Below are positions 6,061-13,573 of a stretch of 16,281 bases of DNA, piece after piece. The translations under genes were made by a program, and so were the position numbers. Location of the stretch: assembly GCA_900757905.1 (NCBI GenBank), contig CAAEPN010000011.1, forward strand, positions 1-16,281. Direction: 5' to 3'. How positions within the stretch are numbered: the first letter of the stretch is position 1; the number at the start of each line of letters is the position of its first letter. The notes below the pieces were generated by a model that was not told the origin of the DNA, ran no database searches, and saw nothing but the letters and a program-made list of their open reading frames with translations. The stretch comes from Clostridia bacterium. Its GTDB lineage: Bacteria > Bacillota > Clostridia > Oscillospirales > CAG-382.

Positions 6061-7734
6061 ATGTCTAACACCGATAATCTTCAAAAGCTTGCCTCCCTTA
6101 TTTTCCCGGACGTCACCGACGCCGACACGGTCGAATCCCTCGAAGAGCGTTTTCCCGAACGCGGTTTGAGCGAGGGCGCAAAAGTAACGCGTATCGCGCC
6201 CAGCCCCACCGGTTCCATGCACATCGGCAACCTCTACGGCGGTCTTGCAGACGAACGCATCGCGCATTCCGCCACCAAAGACGGCGTGTTCTATCTTCGT
6301 ATTGAGGACACGGACGACAAGCGCGAAGTGCCGGGTGCGGTCGAAAAAATCATCAAATATCTCGGCGCATTCGGCATTGAATTTGACGAAGGTGCATCAG
6401 CTGACGGCGATATCGGCGCTTACGGTCCGTACCGCCAGCGTGCGCGCGCAAAGATCTATCACATTGTTGCCAAGAAGTTACTCCTTGACGGCAGAGCCTA
6501 TCCGTGCTTCTGCACCGAAGATGATTTACAGAAAGCTCATGCCGCGCAAGAAGCCGCCAAGGAAAACTTCGGCTATTACGGCAAATGGGCGATCCACCGC
6601 GATATGCCGGTCGAAGAAGCAATAAAGCGCATCGAAAACGGCGAAAGCTATGTGCTTCGTTTTCGCTCTATGGGCGATCCGACCAAAAAGGTCGAATTCA
6701 AGGATCAGATCAAGGGCAAGCTGTCCTTTCCGGAAAATGACCAAGACTTTGTCCTGCTAAAATCTGACGGCATTCCGACCTATCACTTTGCCCACGTGGT
6801 AGACGACCATTTCATGCGCACCACGGATGTTGTCCGCGGCGAAGAATGGCTCTCCACGCTGCCGTGGCACGTGGAATTATGGCGCGCCTGCGGCTTTAAA
6901 ATGCCACGTTTCTGCCACACGGCGCAAGTCATGAAGCTTGACGAAGAGACCGGTACCAAGCGCAAAATGTCCAAGCGCAAGGACCCGGAATGCACGCTCG
7001 GCTTCTATTTTGAAAAAGGATATCCGGCCGCAAGCGTCATCGAATATCTTATGACGCTGCTCAACTCCAACTATGAACAGTGGCGGCAGGCAAACCCGGC
7101 CGCGTCGTATAAGGACTTTCCGTTCAAGGCCAGCGCCATGGGCAATTCCGGCGCCATGTTCGACCTTGCCAAATTCAACGATGTTTCCAAAAACGTCATT
7201 GCCCATATGACTGCTGACGAAGTCTATGCTTTTGTGGCAGATTGGGCAAAGGAAAACGATCCCGATTTTTATGCGCTCATAAGCGCCGACGCGGATTATC
7301 TGAAAAAATTTCTTTCCATCGGGCGCGGCGGCAAAAAGCCGCGCAAGGACTTCGCCTGCTGGAGCGAGGTCAAGGATTTCGTTTCCTATATGTATGACGA
7401 GCTTTTCGAGCAAAAGGACGAATATCCGGCGCACGTAAGCGTCAGTGACAAAAAAGCGCTGCTCGAAGAATATGCGGCGCTCTATGCGCCGGAGGACGAC
7501 AACAACGTCTGGTTCGAAAAAGTGAAGAACTTGTCCGAAGCGCACGGCTATACCGGCGATATGAAAGCATACAAAGCAACTCCCGAAGCCTTTAAGGGCA
7601 GTGTGGCCGATGTGAGCAACGTCATCCGCGTTGCCATTACCGGACGCACCAATTCGCCCGACCTTTGCAGTCTTATGGCGCTTTTAGGCAAAGACCGCGT
7701 GACCGAAAGACTTAAGAAAGCGGCGAATTGTTAA
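6061..7734 (+). CDS. gltX: Glutamyl-tRNA synthetase
   Basis: Class I glutamate-tRNA ligase that charges tRNA-Glu in the cytoplasm, 557 residues. It is longer than the roughly 480-residue classical bacterial form and matches the longer variant I recall from Clostridia, with a lead of about 40 residues before the catalytic domain. The HIGH motif is HIGN at 54-57 inside APSPTGSMHIGNLYGGL, followed by LRIEDTDDKREV. The KMSKS loop is KMSKR at 302-306, preceded by GTKR. The C-terminal part (about 370-557) is helical and would hold the anticodon-binding region. The frame is open upstream to 5944, but that would overlap the DUF554 gene. ATG 6061 fits the ribosome site. It lies 15 bases before the GH110-like gene. 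No T-box leader was found. A GlnRS in the same window suggests this GluRS need not mischarge tRNA-Gln. Confidence 0.93.
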   Translation: MSNTDNLQKLASLIFPDVTDADTVESLEERFPERGLSEGAKVTRIAPSPTGSMHIGNLYGGLADERIAHSATKDGVFYLRIEDTDDKREVPGAVEKIIKYLGAFGIEFDEGASADGDIGAYGPYRQRARAKIYHIVAKKLLLDGRAYPCFCTEDDLQKAHAAQEAAKENFGYYGKWAIHRDMPVEEAIKRIENGESYVLRFRSMGDPTKKVEFKDQIKGKLSFPENDQDFVLLKSDGIPTYHFAHVVDDHFMRTTDVVRGEEWLSTLPWHVELWRACGFKMPRFCHTAQVMKLDEETGTKRKMSKRKDPECTLGFYFEKGYPAASVIEYLMTLLNSNYEQWRQANPAASYKDFPFKASAMGNSGAMFDLAKFNDVSKNVIAHMTADEVYAFVADWAKENDPDFYALISADADYLKKFLSIGRGGKKPRKDFACWSEVKDFVSYMYDELFEQKDEYPAHVSVSDKKALLEEYAALYAPEDDNNVWFEKVKNLSEAHGYTGDMKAYKATPEAFKGSVADVSNVIRVAITGRTNSPDLCSLMALLGKDRVTERLKKAANC

Positions 7735-7749
7735 GTAAGGAGATCCATC

Positions 7750-9399
7750 ATGAACACCCTGTCTCTCACCGTTCCGGCCTCGCTTGCCGCTAAAGGCGTC
7801 AACGCCACGCCGTTCGTTGTCAAGCAGTTGAAAGAGCTTGCGGAAAACGGCGGTACGCTTTGCTTTGAACCCGGCACATACCACTTTTACGAGGACGGAG
7901 CGCTATCCGGCTTTTTCGCGCCATCCAACAATCTGTCCGGTACAAAAAAAGTCTGCTTTCCGATATTGGACGCTCAAAACATTACAGTGGACGGCGGCGG
8001 CAGCGTTTTTGTCTTTCACGGCAAAGCCTTTCCGTTCATCGTTTCGGAATGCAGCGATATCACGTTAAAAAACTTCACCTGCGACATGGCGCTTCCGTCC
8101 GTTGCCGCCATAAAAATAACCGAAAAGAGCGAGGAAGGCTTCTGTGCGGTCATCGACAAGAAAAAAAGCCCGTTCCGCACCGAAAACGGCCATCTGATAT
8201 TTGAGCTTGAAAGCGGTGTTCTTTCGACCGAAGCCGGGAAGGTCTCGCTTCATTCGCTCGACCGCATAAACATCAACTATTTGTATGCCGGTGACACGGC
8301 GCAGGATAAGACCGGGCTTGCTGCGCCGTTTATGGATACCGATGCGTTTGACCTCGGCGATAAGATCTATTTTCGCTACCGGGAGGACACCCGGATTTCG
8401 TGTCCGTATGAGATCGGCGAACGCGTGGTCATTAATTTAGAGGGAGAACGCGAGCGCGCGGTATTCTTCTTCGAAAATTCAGAGCGTGTGACCGTCGAAA
8501 ACGTGACCATTCGCCGCGGCGGCGGCATGGGTATCATTGCCCAACTCTGCACGGATGTGACCGTGCGGAATATGCGCACCGACAAAACGGCACATGGTGA
8601 CAGCGTCACACTCACAGCCGACGCGTTTCATCTCGTCAATTGTGACGGCGTTTTTGAGCTTGCCGACTGCAAAATGAGCTCTTTTCTCGACGACGTCTGC
8701 AATGTTCACGGTGTTTATACCGTGCTTGACCGCGTAAGCAGCGACGTTCTGCACACGCATTTGGGACATGCCGAGCAAAGCTTTTTCTGTCCGTACAAAT
8801 CCGGCGACCGTTTGGTCGTTTTGGATAACAACACCTTGGACGCGGTCTGCGAAGCCATTGTCAAAGACGTGTTCTTTTCCTCCAACGACGGCATGAGCCT
8901 ATCGGTCAAGGTGGAATACAAACACGGTGCGGGCGCATTAAAGCCGGGCTTTTTGGTGGAAAATCCGGATCGGATGCCGGATATACACATCCACGGCAAC
9001 GACTTTTCCGATTTTCCCGCATTTCGTCTTTCGGGTGCCGGGAAGATCCGTTTTGAGAACAACGTTATTTCCGATTGCATGGCTGCCATCAAGTTTTATG
9101 ACTTGGCAGTCTATTGGTATGAATCCGGCCGCATCCGTGACGCGCGTGTCACGCACAACCGCCTCACCGGCTGCAATAAGCTGGGCGGCGACGCTTTCAT
9201 CGACATCCGCGTTTCGGGCTTTGAACCGGAAAAAGCGCCTCTTATTCACGACCGTATCGAAATTTCGGACAACACCTTCGAAAAAATCCAAAAATACGCC
9301 GTTCGTGCCTACGGCGTCAAGGAGCTTATCGTAAAAGATAATACGCTCGACGGTGCGCCGCTTGACGAATCGAAGATCTTACATATCCGAAACGCTTAA
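7750..9399 (+). CDS. GH110-like right-handed beta-helix glycosidase
   Basis: Protein of 549 residues resembling GH110 alpha-1,3-galactosidases, which remove terminal alpha-1,3-galactose (blood group B or linear alpha-Gal) with inversion. The features I recognise are LCFEPGTYHFYEDG (37-50), FPILDAQNITVDGGGSVFVF (70-89), GGMGIIAQ (258-265), TADAFHLVNC (289-298), an acidic pair DD (314-315) before NVHGVY, and YWYESG at 455-460. Right-handed beta-helix repeats fill the C-terminal half. The acidic pair could belong to the active site, but this was not verified. There is no signal peptide or anchor, so it should work in the cytoplasm on imported sugars, whereas the Bacteroides relatives I know are secreted. 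TAAGGAG (7736-7742) is placed 7 bases before the ATG. It follows gltX by 15 bases and precedes a CE4-like gene by 16, so all are probably co-transcribed. The substrate may differ from alpha-Gal. Confidence 0.8.
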   Translation: MNTLSLTVPASLAAKGVNATPFVVKQLKELAENGGTLCFEPGTYHFYEDGALSGFFAPSNNLSGTKKVCFPILDAQNITVDGGGSVFVFHGKAFPFIVSECSDITLKNFTCDMALPSVAAIKITEKSEEGFCAVIDKKKSPFRTENGHLIFELESGVLSTEAGKVSLHSLDRININYLYAGDTAQDKTGLAAPFMDTDAFDLGDKIYFRYREDTRISCPYEIGERVVINLEGERERAVFFFENSERVTVENVTIRRGGGMGIIAQLCTDVTVRNMRTDKTAHGDSVTLTADAFHLVNCDGVFELADCKMSSFLDDVCNVHGVYTVLDRVSSDVLHTHLGHAEQSFFCPYKSGDRLVVLDNNTLDAVCEAIVKDVFFSSNDGMSLSVKVEYKHGAGALKPGFLVENPDRMPDIHIHGNDFSDFPAFRLSGAGKIRFENNVISDCMAAIKFYDLAVYWYESGRIRDARVTHNRLTGCNKLGGDAFIDIRVSGFEPEKAPLIHDRIEISDNTFEKIQKYAVRAYGVKELIVKDNTLDGAPLDESKILHIRNA

Positions 9400-9403
9400 A
9401 AAC

Positions 9404-9409
9404 GGAGGA
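9404..9409 (+). promoter_or_regulatory. Ribosome binding site deciding the CE4-like start
   Basis: GGAGGA lies 6 bases before ATG 9416. The longer in-frame start at 9353 would overlap the upstream gene and has no comparable site. Confidence 0.75.
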
Positions 9410-9415
9410 ATATCC

Positions 9416-10117
9416 ATGTTTCACGGAAAGCTCAAAGCCGTCACTTTCAGCTACGACGACGGCGTTTCACAGGACGTGCGTCTCATCGCGCTTTTGGACA
9501 AATACGGCTTAAAGGCCACCTTCAACTTAAATTCCGAATTGTTCGGCGCGTGCTGCAATTTAACGGTAAAGGGCGAGACCGTCACCCACAACATTCTGTC
9601 GGCAGAGGAATCGAAAAAGCTTTATACCGGCCATGAGGTCGCCGTTCATACGCTGACGCACCCCAATCTGACCACGCTGCCCGACGAAGAAGTCATCCGT
9701 CAGGTGAAAACCGACCGCGAAAACCTCTCGGAGTTATTCGGCTATGAGGTTTACGGCATGGCTTACCCTTGCGGCGGCGTCAACAACGACGACCGCGTGG
9801 CGGAGGTCATCCGACAGGACACGCCCATAAAATACGCGCGCACGATCACGTCAAGTTACAGCTTTGACCGGCAGGAAAATCTGCTCCGCTTCAACCCGAC
9901 GCTTTCGCATATGGATGAAAGACTGTTTTCCTTAGCAGAAGAATTTCTTGCCGCTGGTTCCGACCGTGACCGGATCTTCTACATCTGGGGTCACAGCTAC
10001 GAGCTTGACGCGGCGGACGGCTGGAATACGCTCGAAAAATTCTGTGCGCTCATTTCCGGCAAGGACGATATTTTCTACGGCACCAACAGCGAAGTTTTAC
10101 TTTGCGGCGTAAATTAA
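9416..10117 (+). CDS. Polysaccharide deacetylase family (CE4/NodB-like)
   Basis: Carbohydrate esterase-4 fold protein of 233 residues, a compact single domain. CE4 enzymes remove N- or O-acetyl groups from sugars using a metal. Motif 1 is SYDDG at 12-16 with D14/D15. Motif 2 is HTLTHP at 78-83 with H78/H82. A YPCGG element (117-121) takes the place of motif 3, and WGHS is at 191-194. The metal Asp-His-His set is therefore plausible. Motif 3 is not the classical RxxFRxP, so the substrate is probably not ordinary chitin or peptidoglycan. There is no signal peptide, so it is predicted to be cytoplasmic. It sits directly behind the GH110-like gene, which suggests that it acts on the same imported glycan or its products. 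The next gene, glnS, follows after 45 bases. Confidence 0.85.
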   Translation: MFHGKLKAVTFSYDDGVSQDVRLIALLDKYGLKATFNLNSELFGACCNLTVKGETVTHNILSAEESKKLYTGHEVAVHTLTHPNLTTLPDEEVIRQVKTDRENLSELFGYEVYGMAYPCGGVNNDDRVAEVIRQDTPIKYARTITSSYSFDRQENLLRFNPTLSHMDERLFSLAEEFLAAGSDRDRIFYIWGHSYELDAADGWNTLEKFCALISGKDDIFYGTNSEVLLCGVN

Positions 10118-10148
10118 AATGATTTAAAAAATTACCGGCTCATCCGGC

Positions 10149-10154
10149 AAGGAG
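10149..10154 (+). promoter_or_regulatory. Ribosome binding site of glnS
   Basis: AAGGAG ends 8 bases before ATG 10163. A GTG in the same frame at 10154 overlaps this site and is not a plausible start. Confidence 0.8.
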
Positions 10155-10162
10155 TGAATCTT

Positions 10163-11824
10163 ATGGCAGAAGAAACCATATCCACAAACTTTATACACGA
10201 GGTCATCGACGCGGACATTGCCGCGGGCCTTACCGAACGCATTCACACGCGTTTTCCTCCCGAACCGAACGGATATCTGCACATCGGCTCGGCCAAGGCC
10301 ATTTGGATAAACTATTCGACCGCAAAGAAGTACAACGGTCTTTTCAATCTGCGCTACGACGACACCAATCCCGTCAAAGAGTATGACGAGTTTTTGCGCT
10401 CGATTGAAGAGGATCTGCGTTGGCTCGGTGCGATTCCGGACGGCATCTTCTACGGTTCGGACTATTTTGACAAGTGCTATGAATATGCCGTCAAGCTCAT
10501 AAAGGACGGCAAAGCATACGTCTGCGACCTGTCGGCCGACCAAATGCGCGAATACCGCGGCACGCTCACCGAACCCGGCAAAAACAGTCCGTGGCGCGAC
10601 CGCTCGGTCGAAGAAAACCTTGACCTTTTCGAACGCATGAAAAACGGCGAATTTCCGGACGGCTCGCACACGCTTCGCGCAAAGATCGATATGGCAAGTC
10701 CGAACATGAATCTGCGCGACCCGGCCATTTACCGTATTCTGCACACGCACCATCACCGTCAGGGCGACAAGTGGTGCATTTATCCGTTGTACGACTTCGC
10801 ACACCCGATTCAAGACGCTCTTGAGGGCATTACCCATTCGCTCTGCTCGATCGAATTCGAAAACCACCGTCCGCTATACGAGTGGGTGGTGGACAACATC
10901 GGCTTTGAGCATAAGCCCAAGCAGCGCGAATTTGCCCGCTTAAACGTGACCTACACGGTCATGAGCAAGCGCTACCTGCGCGCGCTCGTCGAGGAAAAGT
11001 TAGTGGACGGTTGGGATGACCCGCGTATGCCCACGTTATGCGGTCTGCGCCGCCGCGGCTTCACGCCGACCTCCATTTTCAGCTTTGTACAGCGCTCCGG
11101 CATTTCCAAGGCGCTTTCGCTCTGCGATATCAACCTGCTCGACCACTGCATCCGCGAAGAGCTAAATGCTTCCGCACCGCGCCGCATGGCGGTTCTCGAT
11201 CCGCTTGAGGTGGAGATCACTAATCTCGGTGAAGACGAAACCGTTTATTTTGACGTCGTCAACAACCCCGAAGACCCGTCGGCCGGCACGCGTAAGGTGC
11301 CCTTTACCAAGCATTTGTATATCGAACGCGCCGACTTTTCGGACAATCCGCCGCCTAAGTTCCAGCGCTTAAAGCCGGACTGCGAGGTGCGCTTCATGAG
11401 CGCATATGTGGTTAAGTGCAACGAGGTCATTTACGGCGAAGACGGACGTCCCGCAAAGCTGCTCTGTACGGTCGATCCGGAAACCGCCGGCTGCAATCCG
11501 CCCGACGGCAGAAAGATCAAAGGTACGATCCATTGGGTGAGCGCCGCGCATGCAAAGACCGCCGAGGTTCGCTTGTACGACAGGCTGTTCACCATTGAAG
11601 ATACCGGCGCGATTCCGGAGGATAAATCGTTCAAGGATTATCTCAATCCGGAAAGCCTTACGGTCATGCCGAACGCCAAGCTCGAAGAAACTCTTGACGG
11701 CGCAAAGCCGGGCGATAAGTTCCAGTTTGTGCGCATGGGTTATTTCTGTGCCGATACGCGCAACGACAACGTCTTTAACCGTATTGTCACCTTAAAGGAC
11801 AGCTTTGCCAAAAACTTGAAATAA
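10163..11824 (+). CDS. glnS: Glutaminyl-tRNA synthetase
   Basis: Class I glutamine-tRNA ligase of 553 residues, the normal bacterial size. The HIGH motif is HIGS at 40-43 within RFPPEPNGYLHIGSAKAI. The KMSKS loop is the typical GlnRS form VMSKR at 266-270 in LNVTYTVMSKRYL. Other GlnRS features are LRYDDTNP (63-70), CIYPLYDFAHPIQDALEGITHSLC and RRRGFTPTSI. The beta-barrel anticodon-binding part is complete and ends near VRMGYFCADT. It charges tRNA-Gln directly, so this organism does not depend solely on the Glu-tRNA(Gln) amidotransferase route that most Bacillota use. Horizontal descent from proteobacteria is the usual explanation for GlnRS in Clostridia. It is the last gene before the terminator at 11832. 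Confidence 0.97.
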   Translation: MAEETISTNFIHEVIDADIAAGLTERIHTRFPPEPNGYLHIGSAKAIWINYSTAKKYNGLFNLRYDDTNPVKEYDEFLRSIEEDLRWLGAIPDGIFYGSDYFDKCYEYAVKLIKDGKAYVCDLSADQMREYRGTLTEPGKNSPWRDRSVEENLDLFERMKNGEFPDGSHTLRAKIDMASPNMNLRDPAIYRILHTHHHRQGDKWCIYPLYDFAHPIQDALEGITHSLCSIEFENHRPLYEWVVDNIGFEHKPKQREFARLNVTYTVMSKRYLRALVEEKLVDGWDDPRMPTLCGLRRRGFTPTSIFSFVQRSGISKALSLCDINLLDHCIREELNASAPRRMAVLDPLEVEITNLGEDETVYFDVVNNPEDPSAGTRKVPFTKHLYIERADFSDNPPPKFQRLKPDCEVRFMSAYVVKCNEVIYGEDGRPAKLLCTVDPETAGCNPPDGRKIKGTIHWVSAAHAKTAEVRLYDRLFTIEDTGAIPEDKSFKDYLNPESLTVMPNAKLEETLDGAKPGDKFQFVRMGYFCADTRNDNVFNRIVTLKDSFAKNLK

Positions 11825-11831
11825 AGCACTT

Positions 11832-11867
11832 ATCCGCGGACGGTATTCGCGCCGTCTGCGGATTTTT
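11832..11867 (+). terminator. Rho-independent terminator after glnS
   Basis: Stem ATCCGCGGACGG (11832-11843) pairs with CCGTCTGCGGAT (11852-11863), 12 pairs with one G-U. The loop has 8 bases, and a run of five T (11863-11867) begins at the last base of the stem. It lies 8 bases after the glnS stop and closes the middle operon. Confidence 0.9.
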
Positions 11868-11900
11868 CACATACTGCCGACAACATAAAGGAGCTTAACT

Positions 11901-13043
11901 ATGCTATTTAAAAATATTTGTGCCGTCCGTTCCGACCGCATTACGCCGTGCGATATGCGCGTCGAACACGGGAAAATTGCCGCGTTCGGGCGGAATCTTG
12001 CACCTTATGAGAGCGAGGAGGTTATGGACGGCGGCGGTGCGTATGCCTTTGCCGGTCTCATCGACAGCCACACGCATGGCGCGATGGGCAGCGTTTACTA
12101 CAACCCGAACTGCGACGTCGATAAAATTTTGGCTTTCGAAGCAAGCGAGGGCGTTACCATGGTGGCCGCCACGCTTGAAAGCGCGCCCATTGACGAAGAG
12201 AGCTCGCTTGCGCGCTATCTTCTCCCTTTTTTCGCCCAAAAGCGCGGTCGCGCCAAGCTCGGCGGCATTCACTTTGAAGGTCCGTTTCTGAACCCGGCCA
12301 AAAAGGGCGCAATGAACCCCGACGGTATGGTCGTGCCGAATGTACCGGATTTTGACCGTCTGTACGACGCGGCCGAGGGATATATGAAGCTCATTACGAT
12401 AGCGCCCGATATGCCGGGTGCGCTCGACGTGATACAGCATGCCGCTTCGCTCGGCGTTTCGGTGTCTGCCGGTCATACTATGGCAAGCGCCGAACAGATG
12501 AAAGCCGCTGTCGATGCAGGTGTTACGCGCATGACGCATACCTTTAACGCCTGCCGTGGCTTCGACCACCGCGAACCGGGCATTTTGGGCACGGCTCTCA
12601 CGGACGAGCATGTGACCTGCGAGGTCATCTGCGATTTTGCGCATTTGCATCCGCTCACGGTGGAGCTTATCTACCGTGCCAAAGGCGCAGAGCGTTTCAC
12701 GGCTATCAGCGATTCGGAGTTTGCCGCCGGTCTTGCTGAAGGAAAGCTTGTCGGAGAGGACGGCCGCGAACGCTTTATCGACGGCGGCGTAGCACGCCTT
12801 TCAGACGGCACGATCTGCGGCAGCGCATCGTCGCTGGCACGCGGCTTCCGCAATCTCTGCTCACTTGGGATTCCGCTGTGGGAGGTCAGCCGGATGTGCT
12901 CGGCAAACCCGGCAAAAGCACTCGGTGTGTTCGACCAAACGGGAAGCCTTGACGTCGGTAAGTGCGCCGATTTCTTCCTTGCGGATAAAAATTTTGACGT
13001 CAAGACCGTGTTTGTAGACGGCGAAGAAGTTAAAAAAGCATGA
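11901..13043 (+). CDS. nagA: N-acetylglucosamine-6-phosphate deacetylase
   Basis: Amidohydrolase that removes acetate from GlcNAc-6-phosphate to feed aminosugar catabolism or cell-wall recycling, 380 residues, normal for NagA. Visible parts are the metal motif H57/H59 in LIDSHTHG, E126 in GIHFEGPF, H192 in AGHT, H213 in MTHTFNA, H248/H250 in CDFAHLHP, and D271 in ISDSEFAAG as the probable catalytic acid/base. The usual THLFNAM and TDAM..AG signatures are varied (THTFNACRG and SDSEFAAG), so a related N-acetyl sugar phosphate is possible. AAAGGAG (11887-11893) lies 7 bases before ATG 11901. No nagB lies in this window. The gene overlaps the next one by 4 bases (ATGA). No promoter was seen between the terminator and the start, so transcription may depend on readthrough or on a promoter I did not recognise. 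Confidence 0.93.
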   Translation: MLFKNICAVRSDRITPCDMRVEHGKIAAFGRNLAPYESEEVMDGGGAYAFAGLIDSHTHGAMGSVYYNPNCDVDKILAFEASEGVTMVAATLESAPIDEESSLARYLLPFFAQKRGRAKLGGIHFEGPFLNPAKKGAMNPDGMVVPNVPDFDRLYDAAEGYMKLITIAPDMPGALDVIQHAASLGVSVSAGHTMASAEQMKAAVDAGVTRMTHTFNACRGFDHREPGILGTALTDEHVTCEVICDFAHLHPLTVELIYRAKGAERFTAISDSEFAAGLAEGKLVGEDGRERFIDGGVARLSDGTICGSASSLARGFRNLCSLGIPLWEVSRMCSANPAKALGVFDQTGSLDVGKCADFFLADKNFDVKTVFVDGEEVKKA

Positions 13044-13573
13044 CTTTTTCCTTTGAAAAGGCGGCACCGAACGAATTTGAAAGCATCCGCGCCTTTTATT
13101 GGGATTTAATCGATTCCATGCGGCAGGACGGCAAAGGCGACAACATCGGCTGGAAAAAGGGCATTTACCCGACCGATGAATTTTTAAAGGACAGCCTTGC
13201 AGACGGTACGCTCTTCACGCTAAAAGATGAAAATGAGCTTTGCGGCTGTGTCATCTTAAACAGCATGACAAACGAAGGATATAACGGCATAAAGTGGAGT
13301 AAGGCTCTTGCGGACTCCGAAATCCTGATTCCGCATGCGCTTGCCGTCACACCGCACCGCCAAGGTCAAGGTATTGGAAAATGCTTTATGGCGAAGATCT
13401 TCGATTTTGCCCGTGAGAGCGGCAAAAAAGCCATGCGGCTTGATATTCTGGCAACCAATACCGCCGCCGAAAAGCTTTACACAAGTGTCGGTTTCCGGTT
13501 TGTCGAGACCAAAGAGCTGTTCTACGAGGATACCGGACTTACCGAATACAAAATGTTTGAACTTGATTTGTAA
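13040..13573 (+). CDS. GNAT family N-acetyltransferase
   Basis: GNAT-fold acetyltransferase of 177 residues, probably cytoplasmic. The acetyl-CoA loop is RQGQGIG at 107-113, the N-term helix-strand part is DLIDSMRQDGKGDNIGWKKG (22-41), and the C-terminal signature N140...A...LY147 TSVGFRF fits motif B. It is not the same subfamily as the first GNAT in this window, because the LETQ..N motif is absent. The substrate is unknown, although its place behind nagA suggests an amino-sugar or a small amine. The ATG overlaps the nagA stop (ATGA), so translation is likely coupled. It ends just before a bidirectional terminator. Confidence 0.88.
   Translation: MTFSFEKAAPNEFESIRAFYWDLIDSMRQDGKGDNIGWKKGIYPTDEFLKDSLADGTLFTLKDENELCGCVILNSMTNEGYNGIKWSKALADSEILIPHALAVTPHRQGQGIGKCFMAKIFDFARESGKKAMRLDILATNTAAEKLYTSVGFRFVETKELFYEDTGLTEYKMFELDL

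Noticed and set aside
10118..10162. CCGG-CTCAT-CCGG as a regulatory hairpin before glnS
   Set aside because: The stem is only 4 bases with no T-tract or second structure.
10124..10867. A 247-codon minus-strand open frame opposite glnS
   Set aside because: It overlaps glnS completely, and GlnRS motifs fix the true strand.
11904..12650. A 248-codon minus-strand open frame opposite nagA
   Set aside because: It lies wholly inside the well-supported nagA gene, has no ribosome site and a composition like an antisense shadow.
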